This document shows positions 16,799 to 25,159 of a DNA stretch of 51,401 nt, piece by piece (the stretch's first letter is position 1; every line of letters starts with the position of its first letter). Source of the DNA: Emticicia sp. (GTDB lineage: Bacteria > Bacteroidota > Bacteroidia > Cytophagales > Spirosomataceae); NCBI GenBank assembly GCA_017495105.1, contig JAFEIL010000050.1, positions 1 to 51,401 of the forward strand. The letters run 5' to 3'. Both the position numbers and the translations under genes were made by a program. The notes beneath the pieces are model-generated. The model had not been told where the DNA came from, made no database searches, and saw only the letters and a program-made list of their open reading frames with translations.

Positions 16799-16880
16799 CT
16801 AAGTGGTTTAGGTAAATTTGTTTAAGCGGGTTGCAAAAATAGCAAAAATATTGCAATTTGTGTATAAACTCATGCTTAAC

Positions 16881-17402
16881 TTATTTTAAGGAAATCGTAA
16901 AGCCAACGGCATTGCTTTCGGTAAGTCCAAACTGGATTTTATTTATATGGCTGATTTTTGTAGTTGATTTTTGTTTTACGTTATAAATATCAACAGCATG
17001 TTGGGCAAGTTCATTAGACGACTCAACCATACACAAACCGCCAACAACTAAACCTAAACCCATTAAAAGTTTGGGTAAACTCCTGATTTTATAATCTACC
17101 TGCTGACCATCTATTGTGGCTGTTGCATCTATCCCTTTGAGGGCTACATAAGCTAATCCAACACCACCAAAGGTAACAACTGGCCCAATAGGTTTTAAAA
17201 CTTTTGACCACTTATATTTTATTTTGGATTGTTTGGTTGTGCTAAATATTTTTGTAACTTTTCCTCCCGAAAGCTTTATTCCATCTTGATAGATATGTGT
17301 AGCAAGAAATTCCCGATTAAAATAAAGTGTGTCAGGTTTCTGTGCAAAACCATTCAAGCAACTATTATATATAACTAACGATACAATAACAAAATACTTC
17401 AT
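16881..17402 (-). CDS. Secreted or membrane protein of unknown function (family shared with 42650-43171)
   Basis: A 173-residue protein with a signal peptide ending GFAQ (residue 21), an extracytoplasmic region with a DGIKLSGGKV motif, two hydrophobic segments (about 70-90 and 110-128) and a short C-terminal beta-like end GLTESNAVGFTISLK. Its plan and length match the protein at 42650: an LSG motif, two hydrophobic helices, an AV..YN motif (AVDIYN here, AVIKYN there) and a GLT ending. I infer distant paralogy. No function is known. Confidence 0.7.
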   Translation of the reverse strand: MKYFVIVSLVIYNSCLNGFAQKPDTLYFNREFLATHIYQDGIKLSGGKVTKIFSTTKQSKIKYKWSKVLKPIGPVVTFGGVGLAYVALKGIDATATIDGQQVDYKIRSLPKLLMGLGLVVGGLCMVESSNELAQHAVDIYNVKQKSTTKISHINKIQFGLTESNAVGFTISLK

Positions 17403-17816
17403 TAGGAGATTTAATAAAAATTTATTTCCAAAAGAACAATAATGATTAAGATAAAATATTTGCTAGACTCTACCTGTTTTTATGGTATTCAAAATCTGAT
17501 AGAATTACTATCGTTTAACCCAAACTTTGATAATATGCTAGACTTTTTGCTTTCTTTACAATATGGAATTAAAGACAACTAGGTATCTTTGAAAAGGTTT
17601 GTCGCTACTTATTTTGAGTATCATATGCAATGCTTAATAAATATGCGTCGATAAAAGTTCATAAAATTTATAATAAAACCTGCATTTAGGCAAGTAATTC
17701 CATAACGATTATACACAAAGCTATAAATTAAAAGATACATTTCTGTTTCATACTTCGGCAAAACCATTTTTACCTAAACCAGTAAATAATCAATCATTGT
17801 TAAATATTTTTTTAGG
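17403..17816. other. 414-bp AT-rich intergenic region
   Basis: Contains one weak short plus-strand reading frame (17442-17582, listed separately) whose frame remains open for 23 more codons after its TAG. That could be a decayed gene. No clear promoter, terminator or RNA structure is seen in the rest. Confidence 0.5.
17442..17582 (+). CDS. Possible 46-residue ORF or remnant of a decayed gene
   Basis: ATG 17442 to TAG 17582 encodes a 46-residue peptide starting MIKIKYLLDSTCFYG and continuing NLIELLSFNPNFDNML. After the TAG the same frame reads VSLKRFVATYFEYHMQCLIN before the next stop. The composition is protein-like, but no family is recognised and no upstream signal supports translation. 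It may equally be chance in AT-rich DNA. Confidence 0.2.
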   Translation: MIKIKYLLDSTCFYGIQNLIELLSFNPNFDNMLDFLLSLQYGIKDN

Positions 17817-20087
17817 TCACTCAATATCAACTCTCGTCACTTTATTCATACCATCAATACCGCCAAGTTTCTGCATAAGCGTTTCTAGGTGTCTAGTATC
17901 TTGTATGTAAAGTTTAATATCGCCCGTAAATATACCATCATTTGTGTCAACTGCCAAAGAACGCATATTGATATGTAGTTCACTTGAAATAACTTTTGAA
18001 ATATCTTGAATCATGCCCATGCGGTCAAGTCCATCAAGGTGAATGGTTGCCACAAAAGCCTTAGCAACCTGCGATGACCAACGAGCTTTAATAACTCGAT
18101 TACCATATTGTGAAAGTAACTGCTGGGCATTAGGGCAAGTATTTCGATGAATTTTGATACCTTCATTGACAGTCAAAAAACCAAAAACATCATCGCCAGG
18201 AATTGGGCTACAACATTTGGCAAGCGTAAAATCAATTTCTTGTAAATCATCCCCAATAAAAAGTGTGTCAACTCCTTTTACTTTTTTAATTTCTTTCTCA
18301 AAACTTTTGGCATCAATATACGCCTTGTTATCCAGTTCAATTTTAGCTTGTTTATTGATTCGAGCGTCTCGGTCAGCTTTAAATTTCTTTATTTCATCCG
18401 AATGAATATAGCCTTTTCCGAAACTATAATAAAGGTCGTTATAATCTTTCTTATTGAAATATGCCCGAAGTTGATTTAAAGTTTCGAGGTTATTTTCAAG
18501 ACCCAAAACCTTAAATCTTTTAGCAATAATTTCTTTCCCATCGCTGAAATATACTTTATTTTCTTCTTTCAGCAAATCTTTAATACGAGCTTTTGCTTTT
18601 GAAGTTGTCACAAATCTTAACCAATCTTCTGAAGGTTTTTGACTTTTGGTGGTCAAAATCTCGATTTGATCGCCGTTTTGCATCACATAACTTATCGGTA
18701 CAAGTTGGTTATTTACCTTTCCAGCAGTGCATCGTTTACCAATATCGGTATGAATCTCAAACGCAAAATCAAGAATTGTTGCTCCTTTACGAAGTACCTT
18801 CAAATCACCTTTTGGAGTAAATACAAAAACCTCTTCATTATAGAAATTCCCTCTAAAATCTTCCAAAAACTCTATTGCTGATTTATCTTCAGATTCGAGC
18901 GTTTCACGCACTTGATTTATCCAACGATCGAGCGGGGCATCAGTTGAAGTATCATTTCCTTTGTATTTAAAGTGAGCAGCGTAGCCACGTTCTGAAATTT
19001 CGTCCATGCGTTCGGTACGAATCTGCACTTCCACCCATTGCCCAGTTTGACTCATTACGGTTGTATGCAAGGACTCATAACCATTGGCTTTTGGAATTGA
19101 TATCCAATCTTTCAATCGGTCGGGATTTGGCTTATATTCATCAGTAACAATAGAATATGCTTGCCAACAGGCAGATTTTTCTTTTTCGGAAGGAACATCC
19201 TGTAAAATAATACGAATCGCAAAGAGGTCAAAGATATCTTCAAATGAAGTATGTTTATTCTTTAATTTATTCCAAATCGAATAGATGTGTTTCGGTCGAC
19301 CTTTGATAACAAAATTTATTCCTGCATCATTCAATTTTTTCTGGATGGGCTTGATAAAATTCTCAATGAAGCGATCACGAGTAGACTTAGTGGTTTTTAG
19401 CTTAAAAGCAATATCCTTGTAAATCTCTGGCTCTGTATATTTTAGATATAAATCTTCAAGTTCGGATTTTATTTTATAAAGCCCCAAACGGTGTGCAAGC
19501 GGAGCGTAAATAAAGATAGTTTCGTGAGCAATTTTTAACTGAGAATTTCGAGCCATGCTTCCGAGCGTACGCATATTGTGAGTGCGGTCGGCGAGTTTTA
19601 TCAAAATCACCCTTACATCTTCTGAAAGCGTGAGGAGCATTTTTCTAAAATTTTCGGCTTGTGCTGATGTTCCTTGCTCAAAACTTCCCCCGATTTTGGT
19701 CAAACCATCAATAATTCGAGCCACTTTAGGGCCAAAGTCTTGCTCAATATCTTTGAGCGTCAAGTCGGTATCTTCGACTACGTCGTGTAGCAATGCACAA
19801 ATGATTGAAGTAGCACCAAGTCCAATTTCTTCGACACAAATTTGGGCAACTTCGAGCGGATGAAAAATATAAGGCTCTCCTGACTTTCGTCGCATATCCT
19901 TATGTGCTTCCATTGCAATTGTAAATGCTTTTTTTATTTGTTTAGCATCATCACCTTTCAAAACAGGCTTAGCTGCCCGAAATAATTGCCGATACCTTGC
20001 CAATATTTCATTACGCTCTTTTTCTAAATCAAGCATTGCTCCTTGCTGACTAACTTCCGATGTAATACTTAGTTCTTGCTCCATCAC
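17817..20087 (-). CDS. rel: Bifunctional (p)ppGpp synthetase/hydrolase (RelA/SpoT family)
   Basis: A 756-residue long RSH protein that makes and degrades the stringent-response alarmone. The HD hydrolase domain is intact (H76, HD at 101-102 in LLHDVVED, and RTHNMRT). The synthetase domain has GRPKHIYSIWNKL, DIFDLFAIRII, ANGYESLHT and EVQIRTERMDEISERGYAAH. A TGS domain (VFVFTPKGDLKVL), a zinc-finger region with CC (AKCCSPIPGDDVFGF) and a C-terminal ACT domain follow. Both activities look possible because both active-site sets are present. Start MMEQ could be either Met. Single gene. Confidence 0.96.
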   Translation of the reverse strand: MMEQELSITSEVSQQGAMLDLEKERNEILARYRQLFRAAKPVLKGDDAKQIKKAFTIAMEAHKDMRRKSGEPYIFHPLEVAQICVEEIGLGATSIICALLHDVVEDTDLTLKDIEQDFGPKVARIIDGLTKIGGSFEQGTSAQAENFRKMLLTLSEDVRVILIKLADRTHNMRTLGSMARNSQLKIAHETIFIYAPLAHRLGLYKIKSELEDLYLKYTEPEIYKDIAFKLKTTKSTRDRFIENFIKPIQKKLNDAGINFVIKGRPKHIYSIWNKLKNKHTSFEDIFDLFAIRIILQDVPSEKEKSACWQAYSIVTDEYKPNPDRLKDWISIPKANGYESLHTTVMSQTGQWVEVQIRTERMDEISERGYAAHFKYKGNDTSTDAPLDRWINQVRETLESEDKSAIEFLEDFRGNFYNEEVFVFTPKGDLKVLRKGATILDFAFEIHTDIGKRCTAGKVNNQLVPISYVMQNGDQIEILTTKSQKPSEDWLRFVTTSKAKARIKDLLKEENKVYFSDGKEIIAKRFKVLGLENNLETLNQLRAYFNKKDYNDLYYSFGKGYIHSDEIKKFKADRDARINKQAKIELDNKAYIDAKSFEKEIKKVKGVDTLFIGDDLQEIDFTLAKCCSPIPGDDVFGFLTVNEGIKIHRNTCPNAQQLLSQYGNRVIKARWSSQVAKAFVATIHLDGLDRMGMIQDISKVISSELHINMRSLAVDTNDGIFTGDIKLYIQDTRHLETLMQKLGGIDGMNKVTRVDIE

Positions 20088-20173
20088 AATCGCCCTCTTG
20101 ATATTTTATCTTCGTTTTGTTGTATTTTCATTTTCTAGACTGCCGCCCAGCGGATTGCCGCCCATTAATACTT

Positions 20174-20209
20174 TCGTAACACTAAGTTAAAATCGTAACA
20201 CTAAGTTAA
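20174..20209. repeat. 17-base direct repeat, period 19
   Basis: TCGTAACACTAAGTTAA occurs at 20174 and again at 20193, separated by two bases. It lies about 90 bases upstream of the rel start on the opposite strand and could be a regulator site or a simple duplication. Confidence 0.7.
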
Positions 20210-20320
20210 TATTAAGACTTAAAGGAACAAATTTTTTTCTATGATTCATACCTCGAAACAGGTCTTTTGTTTAATAAAAATGAATTAATAAAAATTTCTT
20301 AGATATTTTTTAATATAAAG

Positions 20321-20351
20321 TTGACACATTAAAAATAAACCATTACCTTTG
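20321..20351 (+). promoter_or_regulatory. Bacteroidota-type promoter of tRNA-Leu
   Basis: TTGACA at 20321, a 20-base spacer after TTG, and TACCTTTG at 20344-20351: a near-ideal match to TTG-N19-21-TAnnTTTG. The tRNA begins 66 bases downstream. Confidence 0.85.
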
Positions 20352-20417
20352 CAGCCCAAATGATACAAAAATTAAAGCAAAGTAATTTACTTTGAAGATA
20401 ATATCAGACCGGAAAAT

Positions 20418-20499
20418 GCGGGCGTGGCGAAATTGGTAGACGTGCCAGACTTAGGATCTGGTGCCGCAAGGTGTGGGGGTTCGAGTCCCTTCGCCCGTA
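20418..20499 (+). tRNA. tRNA-Leu (anticodon UAG)
   Basis: An 82-base tRNA with acceptor stem GCGGGCG / CGCCCGT (one G-U end pair), the D-arm segment TGGCGAAATTGGTAGACG, anticodon stem CCAGA/TCTGG with TAG at 20452-20454, a variable arm (GTGCCGCAAGGTG) and T-arm GGGTTCGAGTCC. The long variable arm and anticodon identify leucine. CCA is not encoded after the discriminator A. Flanked by its own promoter and terminator. Confidence 0.96.
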
Positions 20500-20501
20500 C
20501 G

Positions 20502-20540
20502 AAAAAACCCTCTGAACCTTGCTTGGTTAGGGGGTTTTTT
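20502..20540 (+). terminator. Rho-independent terminator of tRNA-Leu
   Basis: AAAAAACCC...GAACC pairs with GGTT...GGGTTTTTT around a small loop and ends in six T, starting 3 bases after the tRNA. Confidence 0.85.
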
Positions 20541-20628
20541 AAGTTTTAGACTTGCCGATAACTTTTGGTTATTGAATTTGGCTTTAAATTAAGTCACATT
20601 ATTAAATTTAAAAATTCTCGTTTTTTTA

Positions 20629-20670
20629 AGCTAAAAGCCGATAGCTTGTTGCTAAAGGCTTAAAACTCAA
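20629..20670 (+). repeat. Heptad repeat upstream of trigger factor gene
   Basis: Six consecutive 7-base units of the type AGCTAAA, AGCCGAT, AGCTTGT, TGCTAAA, GGCTTAA end 10 bases before the tig ATG. Confidence 0.6.
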
Positions 20671-20680
20671 ATAATCCTCA

Positions 20681-22024
20681 ATGGAAACTACATTAGATAG
20701 AATTTCTTCTACTCAAGGCAAATTGAAAGTAACCCTCATCGAAGCTGATTATAAGCCAGAGGTTGATAAAAAAATCAAACAATACAGCAAAACTGCTCAA
20801 ATAAAGGGCTTCCGTCCTGGAATGGTGCCTAAAGAATATATCAAAAAATTGCATGGTAAAAGTATATTAGTTGATGAAGTTATCAACATGGTATCTAAAA
20901 CTGTGAATGATTATATTGCTGAAAACAAATTGCGTGTTGTTGGAGACCCTTTGCCGGATAACGAAGCAGCTCAAAACATTGACTGGGACAACCAAAAAGA
21001 ATTTACTTTTGAATACGAAATCGGAACAGCTTCTGATTTTTCAGTAGATTTATCTAAAATTCCTACTATCAAAACTTATGATATTGCGGTTTCAGAAGAC
21101 AAAATCGAAGAAGCAATTGCCGATGTACGCAAGCGTTTCGGGAAAGACACGGAAGTTGAAGAAGTTGAGGCTGGTGATATGATTTTCGGAACTTTGAAAC
21201 AAGAGTCTTCGGAATTTGATGTAAAAGATGCAACAATCCCGACTGAGCGTGTGAAAGAAGAATCAGCTCACATTTTCAAAGGTTTGGAAAAGGGAAGTAG
21301 CGTAAAATTTGATATCCAATCTATTTTCTCAAATACAAAAGATTTAGGCTTTGCTACTGGCAAAACTGAAGAAGAAGCTTCGGCTTTGATTGGTGAGTTT
21401 GAATTGACAGTTGAGAAAATCACACGAGTTGGTACTGCAGAACTGAATCAAGAATTGTTTGACCAAGCTCTTGGTCAAGAAAAAGTGAGTAGCGAAGAAG
21501 AATTCAGAGCTGAAATTTCTAAAATCATTGGCGAAAATTACAGCCGTGAAAGCGAACATTTATTAGATTTTGAGGTAGAAAAAACACTTTTAGATAATGT
21601 TTCTATCGAACTTCCTGACGAATTTTTGAAAAAATGGTTGTTTAATATCAACGAAGGCAAATTTACTGTTGAAGACATCGAGAAAGACTACGATGCTTTT
21701 GCAAAAGGTTTACGCATGGATTTGATTCGTAATGAAGTTGCTTCAAATAGCGATATTAAATTGGAATATACTGACATCGTCGAAGAAGTAAAAGCTGAAA
21801 TGAAAAACTATTTCGGTGGCTATGCTTACGAAGGTTTGGAAGAAATGATTGACCAAATGGCTCGTAAAACTTTGAAAGAAAATAAAGACAACGCTGTTCG
21901 TCGTTATACTGATCGTGCATTCGGCAAGAAAGTACGTGAGTTTTTGAAAGCAAACGTTTCAGTTGAAAAGGTATCAATGAGCGTTGAAGATTTCAACAAA
22001 GTGGCTGAAGCGGTTTACGCATAA
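20681..22024 (+). CDS. tig: Trigger factor (ribosome-associated chaperone)
   Basis: A 447-residue Bacteroidota-type trigger factor. The N-terminal ribosome-binding domain carries the signature GFRPGMVPKEYIKK (about residues 44-57; the GFRxGxxP loop docks on the ribosome). The middle PPIase-like domain (VEAGDMIFGTL..., then GLEKGSSVKFDI) is degenerate, and the long acidic and helical C-terminal arms follow. It binds nascent chains at the exit tunnel. Single gene between a heptad repeat and a strong terminator. Sequence is more divergent than the proteobacterial form, as is normal in this phylum. Confidence 0.92.
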   Translation: METTLDRISSTQGKLKVTLIEADYKPEVDKKIKQYSKTAQIKGFRPGMVPKEYIKKLHGKSILVDEVINMVSKTVNDYIAENKLRVVGDPLPDNEAAQNIDWDNQKEFTFEYEIGTASDFSVDLSKIPTIKTYDIAVSEDKIEEAIADVRKRFGKDTEVEEVEAGDMIFGTLKQESSEFDVKDATIPTERVKEESAHIFKGLEKGSSVKFDIQSIFSNTKDLGFATGKTEEEASALIGEFELTVEKITRVGTAELNQELFDQALGQEKVSSEEEFRAEISKIIGENYSRESEHLLDFEVEKTLLDNVSIELPDEFLKKWLFNINEGKFTVEDIEKDYDAFAKGLRMDLIRNEVASNSDIKLEYTDIVEEVKAEMKNYFGGYAYEGLEEMIDQMARKTLKENKDNAVRRYTDRAFGKKVREFLKANVSVEKVSMSVEDFNKVAEAVYA

Positions 22025-22034
22025 AACTAATTTT

Positions 22035-22252
22035 GAATGAGCGAATTAGTGAATGTGTGAATATTTTCTTGCTAATATTAAGATAAATAAAAAATCCCCC
22101 TTGGAGTTTCCTTGGGGGATTTTTATTTAGGCTTACAGACACCTTCGCTGGAAACGAACACTCTTCCGAGAAGTTTTTTATTTTTTTATTCCAAAATATA
22201 AGTGTCTGATAATGAATAAATTACATACACTCATTCGCACATTCACTCATTC
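22035..22252. repeat. Paired inverted heptad-repeat arms around the tig terminator
   Basis: The left arm at 22035-22062 has units GAATGAG, CGAATTA, GTGAATG, TGTGAAT. The right arm at 22225-22252 is the reverse complement of similar units (GAATGAG, TGAATGT, GCGAATG, AGTGTAT). The right arm ends exactly at the gpmI stop codon and the left arm lies 10 bases past the tig stop. The tig terminator is between them. Confidence 0.7.
22084..22129 (+). terminator. Rho-independent terminator of tig
   Basis: Stem AAATCCCCC / GGGGGATTT, flanked by AT-rich pairs and ending TTTTATTTA, 60 bases after the tig stop. Confidence 0.85.
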
Positions 22253-23814
22253 TAAATTAGAACATTTCCCGTCATTTCTTTTGGAATTTCTACGCCCATT
22301 AACGTCAAAATCGTTGGAGCAATATCGCCCAATTTACCATCTTTCAATTCGAAACGGTCTGTTTTATCAACGATAATACACGGCACAAGATTAAGCGAGT
22401 GCTGCGTATTTGGCGTTTTATCGTCGTTTATCATATAATCGGCATTACCGTGGTCAGCAATTACGATGAATGTATAACCATTTGCTAAACCAGTTTCTAC
22501 GACTTGTTCAAGACATTTATCAACAAATTCAACTGCAGATACAACCGCTGAGAAAACGCCTGTGTGACCAACCATGTCGGGGTTAGCAAAATTTAAGCAA
22601 ACGAAATCTACTTCTCCTTTTTGTAACTCTGGAATAATTGCATTATCAATATCAAAAGCGGCCATTTGTGGTTTCAAATCATAAGTAGCTACATCTTTCG
22701 GGGATGGACACATCAAACGGCTTTCTCCCTCAAATGGTTGTTCGTGTCCGCCCGAAAAGAAGAATGTTACGTGCGGATATTTTTCAGTTTCGGCAATACG
22801 AATTTGTTTTTTCTTCGCTCGCTCCAAAACTTCGCCCAAAGTATTATTCAGATTATCTTTTTCGTAAATAACCTTGACATTTTTGTAGGTCTCGTCATAC
22901 ATTGTCATCGTTATGTAGTAAAGATTCAAGGCTTTCATGCCAAAGTCTGGAAAGTCTTTTTGAGTAAGCACTTCAGTAATTTCACGCCCACGGTCGGTAC
23001 GAAAATTAAAGCACATCACAATGTCACCCTCTTCGATAATGGCAACAGGCTTTTCGTCTTCAACGATAACGATTGGCTTTAAAAACTCGTCAGTAATGCC
23101 TTCATCATAAAAATCTTGCATTACTTGTGGCAACTCTTCAATCTGAATTTTAACTTCTAAACCTTCTACGTTTTCGTCAATTGCTGCTATGCCATTTACC
23201 ATTGCATCATAGGTCATTTTTACACGCTCCCACCGCTTATCTCGGTCCATTGCGTAATAACGACCAGTTACCGAAGCCAATTTACCGCCTGTTTGCTCAA
23301 GTGTTGCTTGAAGTTCAGCTAAGAAACCTTTTCCACTTTTTGGGTCACAGTCACGACCATCAGTAAACGCATGAACGAAAACATCGGTCAAACCATAATC
23401 GCCAGCGGCTTTGGCGAGTCCTTTTACATGGTCAATGTGTGAGTGAACGCCACCATCAGACACTAAACCTATAAAGTGTACTTTCTTGCCGTTGGTTTTG
23501 GCATATTCAAAAGCATCAACCAAAACTTTTTCTTTGGCCAAATGCCCTTCTTCTACGGCAATATTGATTTTTTCTAATTCTTGATAAACTACTCGGCCAG
23601 CCCCCAAATTCATGTGACCAACTTCTGAGTTACCCATTTGTCCATTTGGCAGACCTACGGCACGACCGCAAGCCTCAAGCGTACTATTTGGGTATTCGCT
23701 CATGAGTTTTCTAAAATATGGTACATTGGCGGCTTCGATTGCCGAACGCCATTCTTCTCCTTTTTTAGGAATTCCCCATCCATCAAGGATGATTAATGCT
23801 ACTTTTTTGTTCAT
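22252..23814 (-). CDS. gpmI: 2,3-bisphosphoglycerate-independent phosphoglycerate mutase
   Basis: A 520-residue Mn-dependent glycolytic enzyme that interconverts 3- and 2-phosphoglycerate. The metal and catalytic motifs are intact: LIILDGWG (D11), GNSEVGHMNLGAGR (phosphorylated Ser63), the GRYYAMDRDKRWER block, and the second metal set in NFANPDMVGHTG and IADHGNAD. Length fits the family. Alkaline-phosphatase superfamily fold, cytoplasmic. It is convergent with tig. Confidence 0.96.
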   Translation of the reverse strand: MNKKVALIILDGWGIPKKGEEWRSAIEAANVPYFRKLMSEYPNSTLEACGRAVGLPNGQMGNSEVGHMNLGAGRVVYQELEKINIAVEEGHLAKEKVLVDAFEYAKTNGKKVHFIGLVSDGGVHSHIDHVKGLAKAAGDYGLTDVFVHAFTDGRDCDPKSGKGFLAELQATLEQTGGKLASVTGRYYAMDRDKRWERVKMTYDAMVNGIAAIDENVEGLEVKIQIEELPQVMQDFYDEGITDEFLKPIVIVEDEKPVAIIEEGDIVMCFNFRTDRGREITEVLTQKDFPDFGMKALNLYYITMTMYDETYKNVKVIYEKDNLNNTLGEVLERAKKKQIRIAETEKYPHVTFFFSGGHEQPFEGESRLMCPSPKDVATYDLKPQMAAFDIDNAIIPELQKGEVDFVCLNFANPDMVGHTGVFSAVVSAVEFVDKCLEQVVETGLANGYTFIVIADHGNADYMINDDKTPNTQHSLNLVPCIIVDKTDRFELKDGKLGDIAPTILTLMGVEIPKEMTGNVLI

Positions 23815-23909
23815 ACGTTAAACCTCTTGCCCCTAAGAGGAATTTTATTTAAGCGAATCGTATGAGAAGGCTATATTTAACATACGAAATTTTATGATTT
23901 CTTTGGTTA

Positions 23910-24224
23910 TTATTCTATTAGCTTTGCCCACTCTTTAAGGCTTTTATCGGACACAGTACTTTCTTCGCTTTTATCATAAATATAAGTGAGAAAAATCTGT
24001 TCATCAGTTACTTTTACGCAGGTTATAATTCTTGCTCCCCCACTTTTACCAGAAGATTTTGAGGTAATTTTTAACCTAATTTTAAAGAAATTATTGCCCA
24101 AACTTGTACCCAATTGAGAATTTTCTTGAAGTTTTAACAAAAGATCTTTAAAGTCTTTTCCCAAAGAATTGTATTTTTTGGAAAGACGCTTGAACGATTT
24201 ATCAAAATCAGCTAATGTTCTTAT
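23910..24224 (-). pseudogene. RelE/ParE-type toxin, apparently missing its start codon
   Basis: The minus frame reads IRTLADFDKSFKRLSKKYNS, then a run that includes GTSLGNNFFKIRLKI, KSGGARIITCVKV and LTYIYDKSEESTVSDKSLKE. These match the RelE-like toxin family (KxLxKKYPSL, G.PLG...YKIRL, GKSGGAR, IYDKS). The first usual start codon is TTG 24164, 20 codons inside the domain. Upstream in frame is ATA at 24224-24222, directly overlapping the antitoxin stop TAA (24223-24221). A single G-to-A change at 24222 would turn an ATGA overlap, the usual layout, into ATAA. The toxin is therefore probably silenced, or uses the rare ATA start. Confidence 0.7.
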
Positions 24225-24430
24225 CTTACTAATTCACTGAGCAAATCTTCTATTGGTCGTGATGGATATTTCCCTTCTGAGGCTAATTGAGCATTTTTCA
24301 TAGCCTTCATTAATTCTTTATGAATATCTCCTCCTTCTTTTTCAACCTTTACCTTCACATTCATAGCCTTTGCAACAACCATAAATGCTTTTTTCTGTTG
24401 GTCATTTATTTGTTCAATAATCAGCCTCAT
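24221..24430 (-). CDS. Putative antitoxin of the RelE-like module
   Basis: A 69-residue protein starting MRLIIEQINDQQKKAFMVVA and ending PIEDLLSELVR, with a charged middle (VKVEKEGGDIHKELMKAMK). It has the size, charge and C-terminal amphipathic helix of antitoxins that cover RelE-like toxins. Its stop overlaps the toxin frame as described for the toxin. I recognise no named family for it and no DNA-binding domain is obvious, so autoregulation is uncertain. Confidence 0.6.
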   Translation of the reverse strand: MRLIIEQINDQQKKAFMVVAKAMNVKVKVEKEGGDIHKELMKAMKNAQLASEGKYPSRPIEDLLSELVR

Positions 24431-24460
24431 ATTTTTGATGGTTTAATTCCCCAAATTTAC

Positions 24461-24558
24461 TCATTTTTTTTTCAATTCGGCTAAAACTTTCTTTCCTCTG
24501 CTATTTATTCCTGCCGAACCATTTTGCTGTTTTAATAACAAATCTTCGATTGTAAAAA
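24461..24558 (-). pseudogene. Short antitoxin-like fragment without start codon
   Basis: The minus frame bounded by stops reads TIEDLLLKQQNGSAGINSRG and then KKVLAELKKK, followed by TGA at 24461. It looks like the tail of an alpha-helical protein but has no start codon and no recognised family. It may be a remnant of another small gene near the toxin module. Confidence 0.25.
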
Positions 24559-24563
24559 GTTAA

Positions 24564-25070
24564 TTATTCCTTAGTTTTTACGATTTGATGTTTTTCAATC
24601 AAATAATCAAGCAGAGCTTCATTACTTCGCCATACGATTTGGTAAACATCCTCAAAGAATGGTTCTGATTCGTAGTATGGGTCAGGTACTTCGGATATAC
24701 CACGAGTTTTGGGGTCGTGGTCACGGAGCAAGAAAAGCTTATCAGCCGACGGTGTTTTGTGTTTGGTTTTGTAGTAAAAATCGTTCACATCTTTGAAATT
24801 TGCTTCGTCCATAACCACAATATGATTGAAAGCATCTAAATCTGCGACCGAAAGTTTACGGCCACGATGGGTGAGTTTTAGGCCGTGTTTTTCGGCGTTT
24901 TTCATGGTACGCTGGTCTGGTAATTGCCCGATGTGATAGCCCGCAGTTCCAGCCGAATCGCACGAGATTTTATCTTGTAAACCACGTTTTTTTACTAATT
25001 CACGGAAAGTGCCTTCGGCTATTGGAGAGCGGCAAATATTGCCGAGGCAAACAAAAAGTACGTTTATCAT
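24564..25070 (-). CDS. Low-molecular-weight protein-tyrosine phosphatase
   Basis: A 168-residue phosphatase of the Wzb/PtpA class. The P-loop is VCLGNICRSPIAEG: catalytic C8 and R14 (CX5R) followed by Ser. The acid loop DPYYESEPFF is near residue 130. It should dephosphorylate tyrosine on a partner protein, often a BY-kinase for polysaccharide export, but no kinase gene is adjacent here, so the target is unknown. The N-terminus MINVLFVCLGNICRS is canonical. Confidence 0.92.
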   Translation of the reverse strand: MINVLFVCLGNICRSPIAEGTFRELVKKRGLQDKISCDSAGTAGYHIGQLPDQRTMKNAEKHGLKLTHRGRKLSVADLDAFNHIVVMDEANFKDVNDFYYKTKHKTPSADKLFLLRDHDPKTRGISEVPDPYYESEPFFEDVYQIVWRSNEALLDYLIEKHQIVKTKE

Positions 25071-25159
25071 TTTTAACTATATGATTATCAACTATTTATT
25101 TTATGATAAAGTCGCACAATTTACAAAATTGTACGACTCAAACGGATTGTATTATGAAA

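Larger units (their letters stand above)
20088..20417. other. Intergenic region between rel and tRNA-Leu
   Basis: Holds a GC-rich GCGG...GCCGCCC motif at 20150-20167 similar to one at 13591-13609, a 17-base direct repeat (20174-20190 and 20193-20209, TCGTAACACTAAGTTAA, period 19) and the tRNA promoter at 20321-20351. No gene is apparent. Confidence 0.6.
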
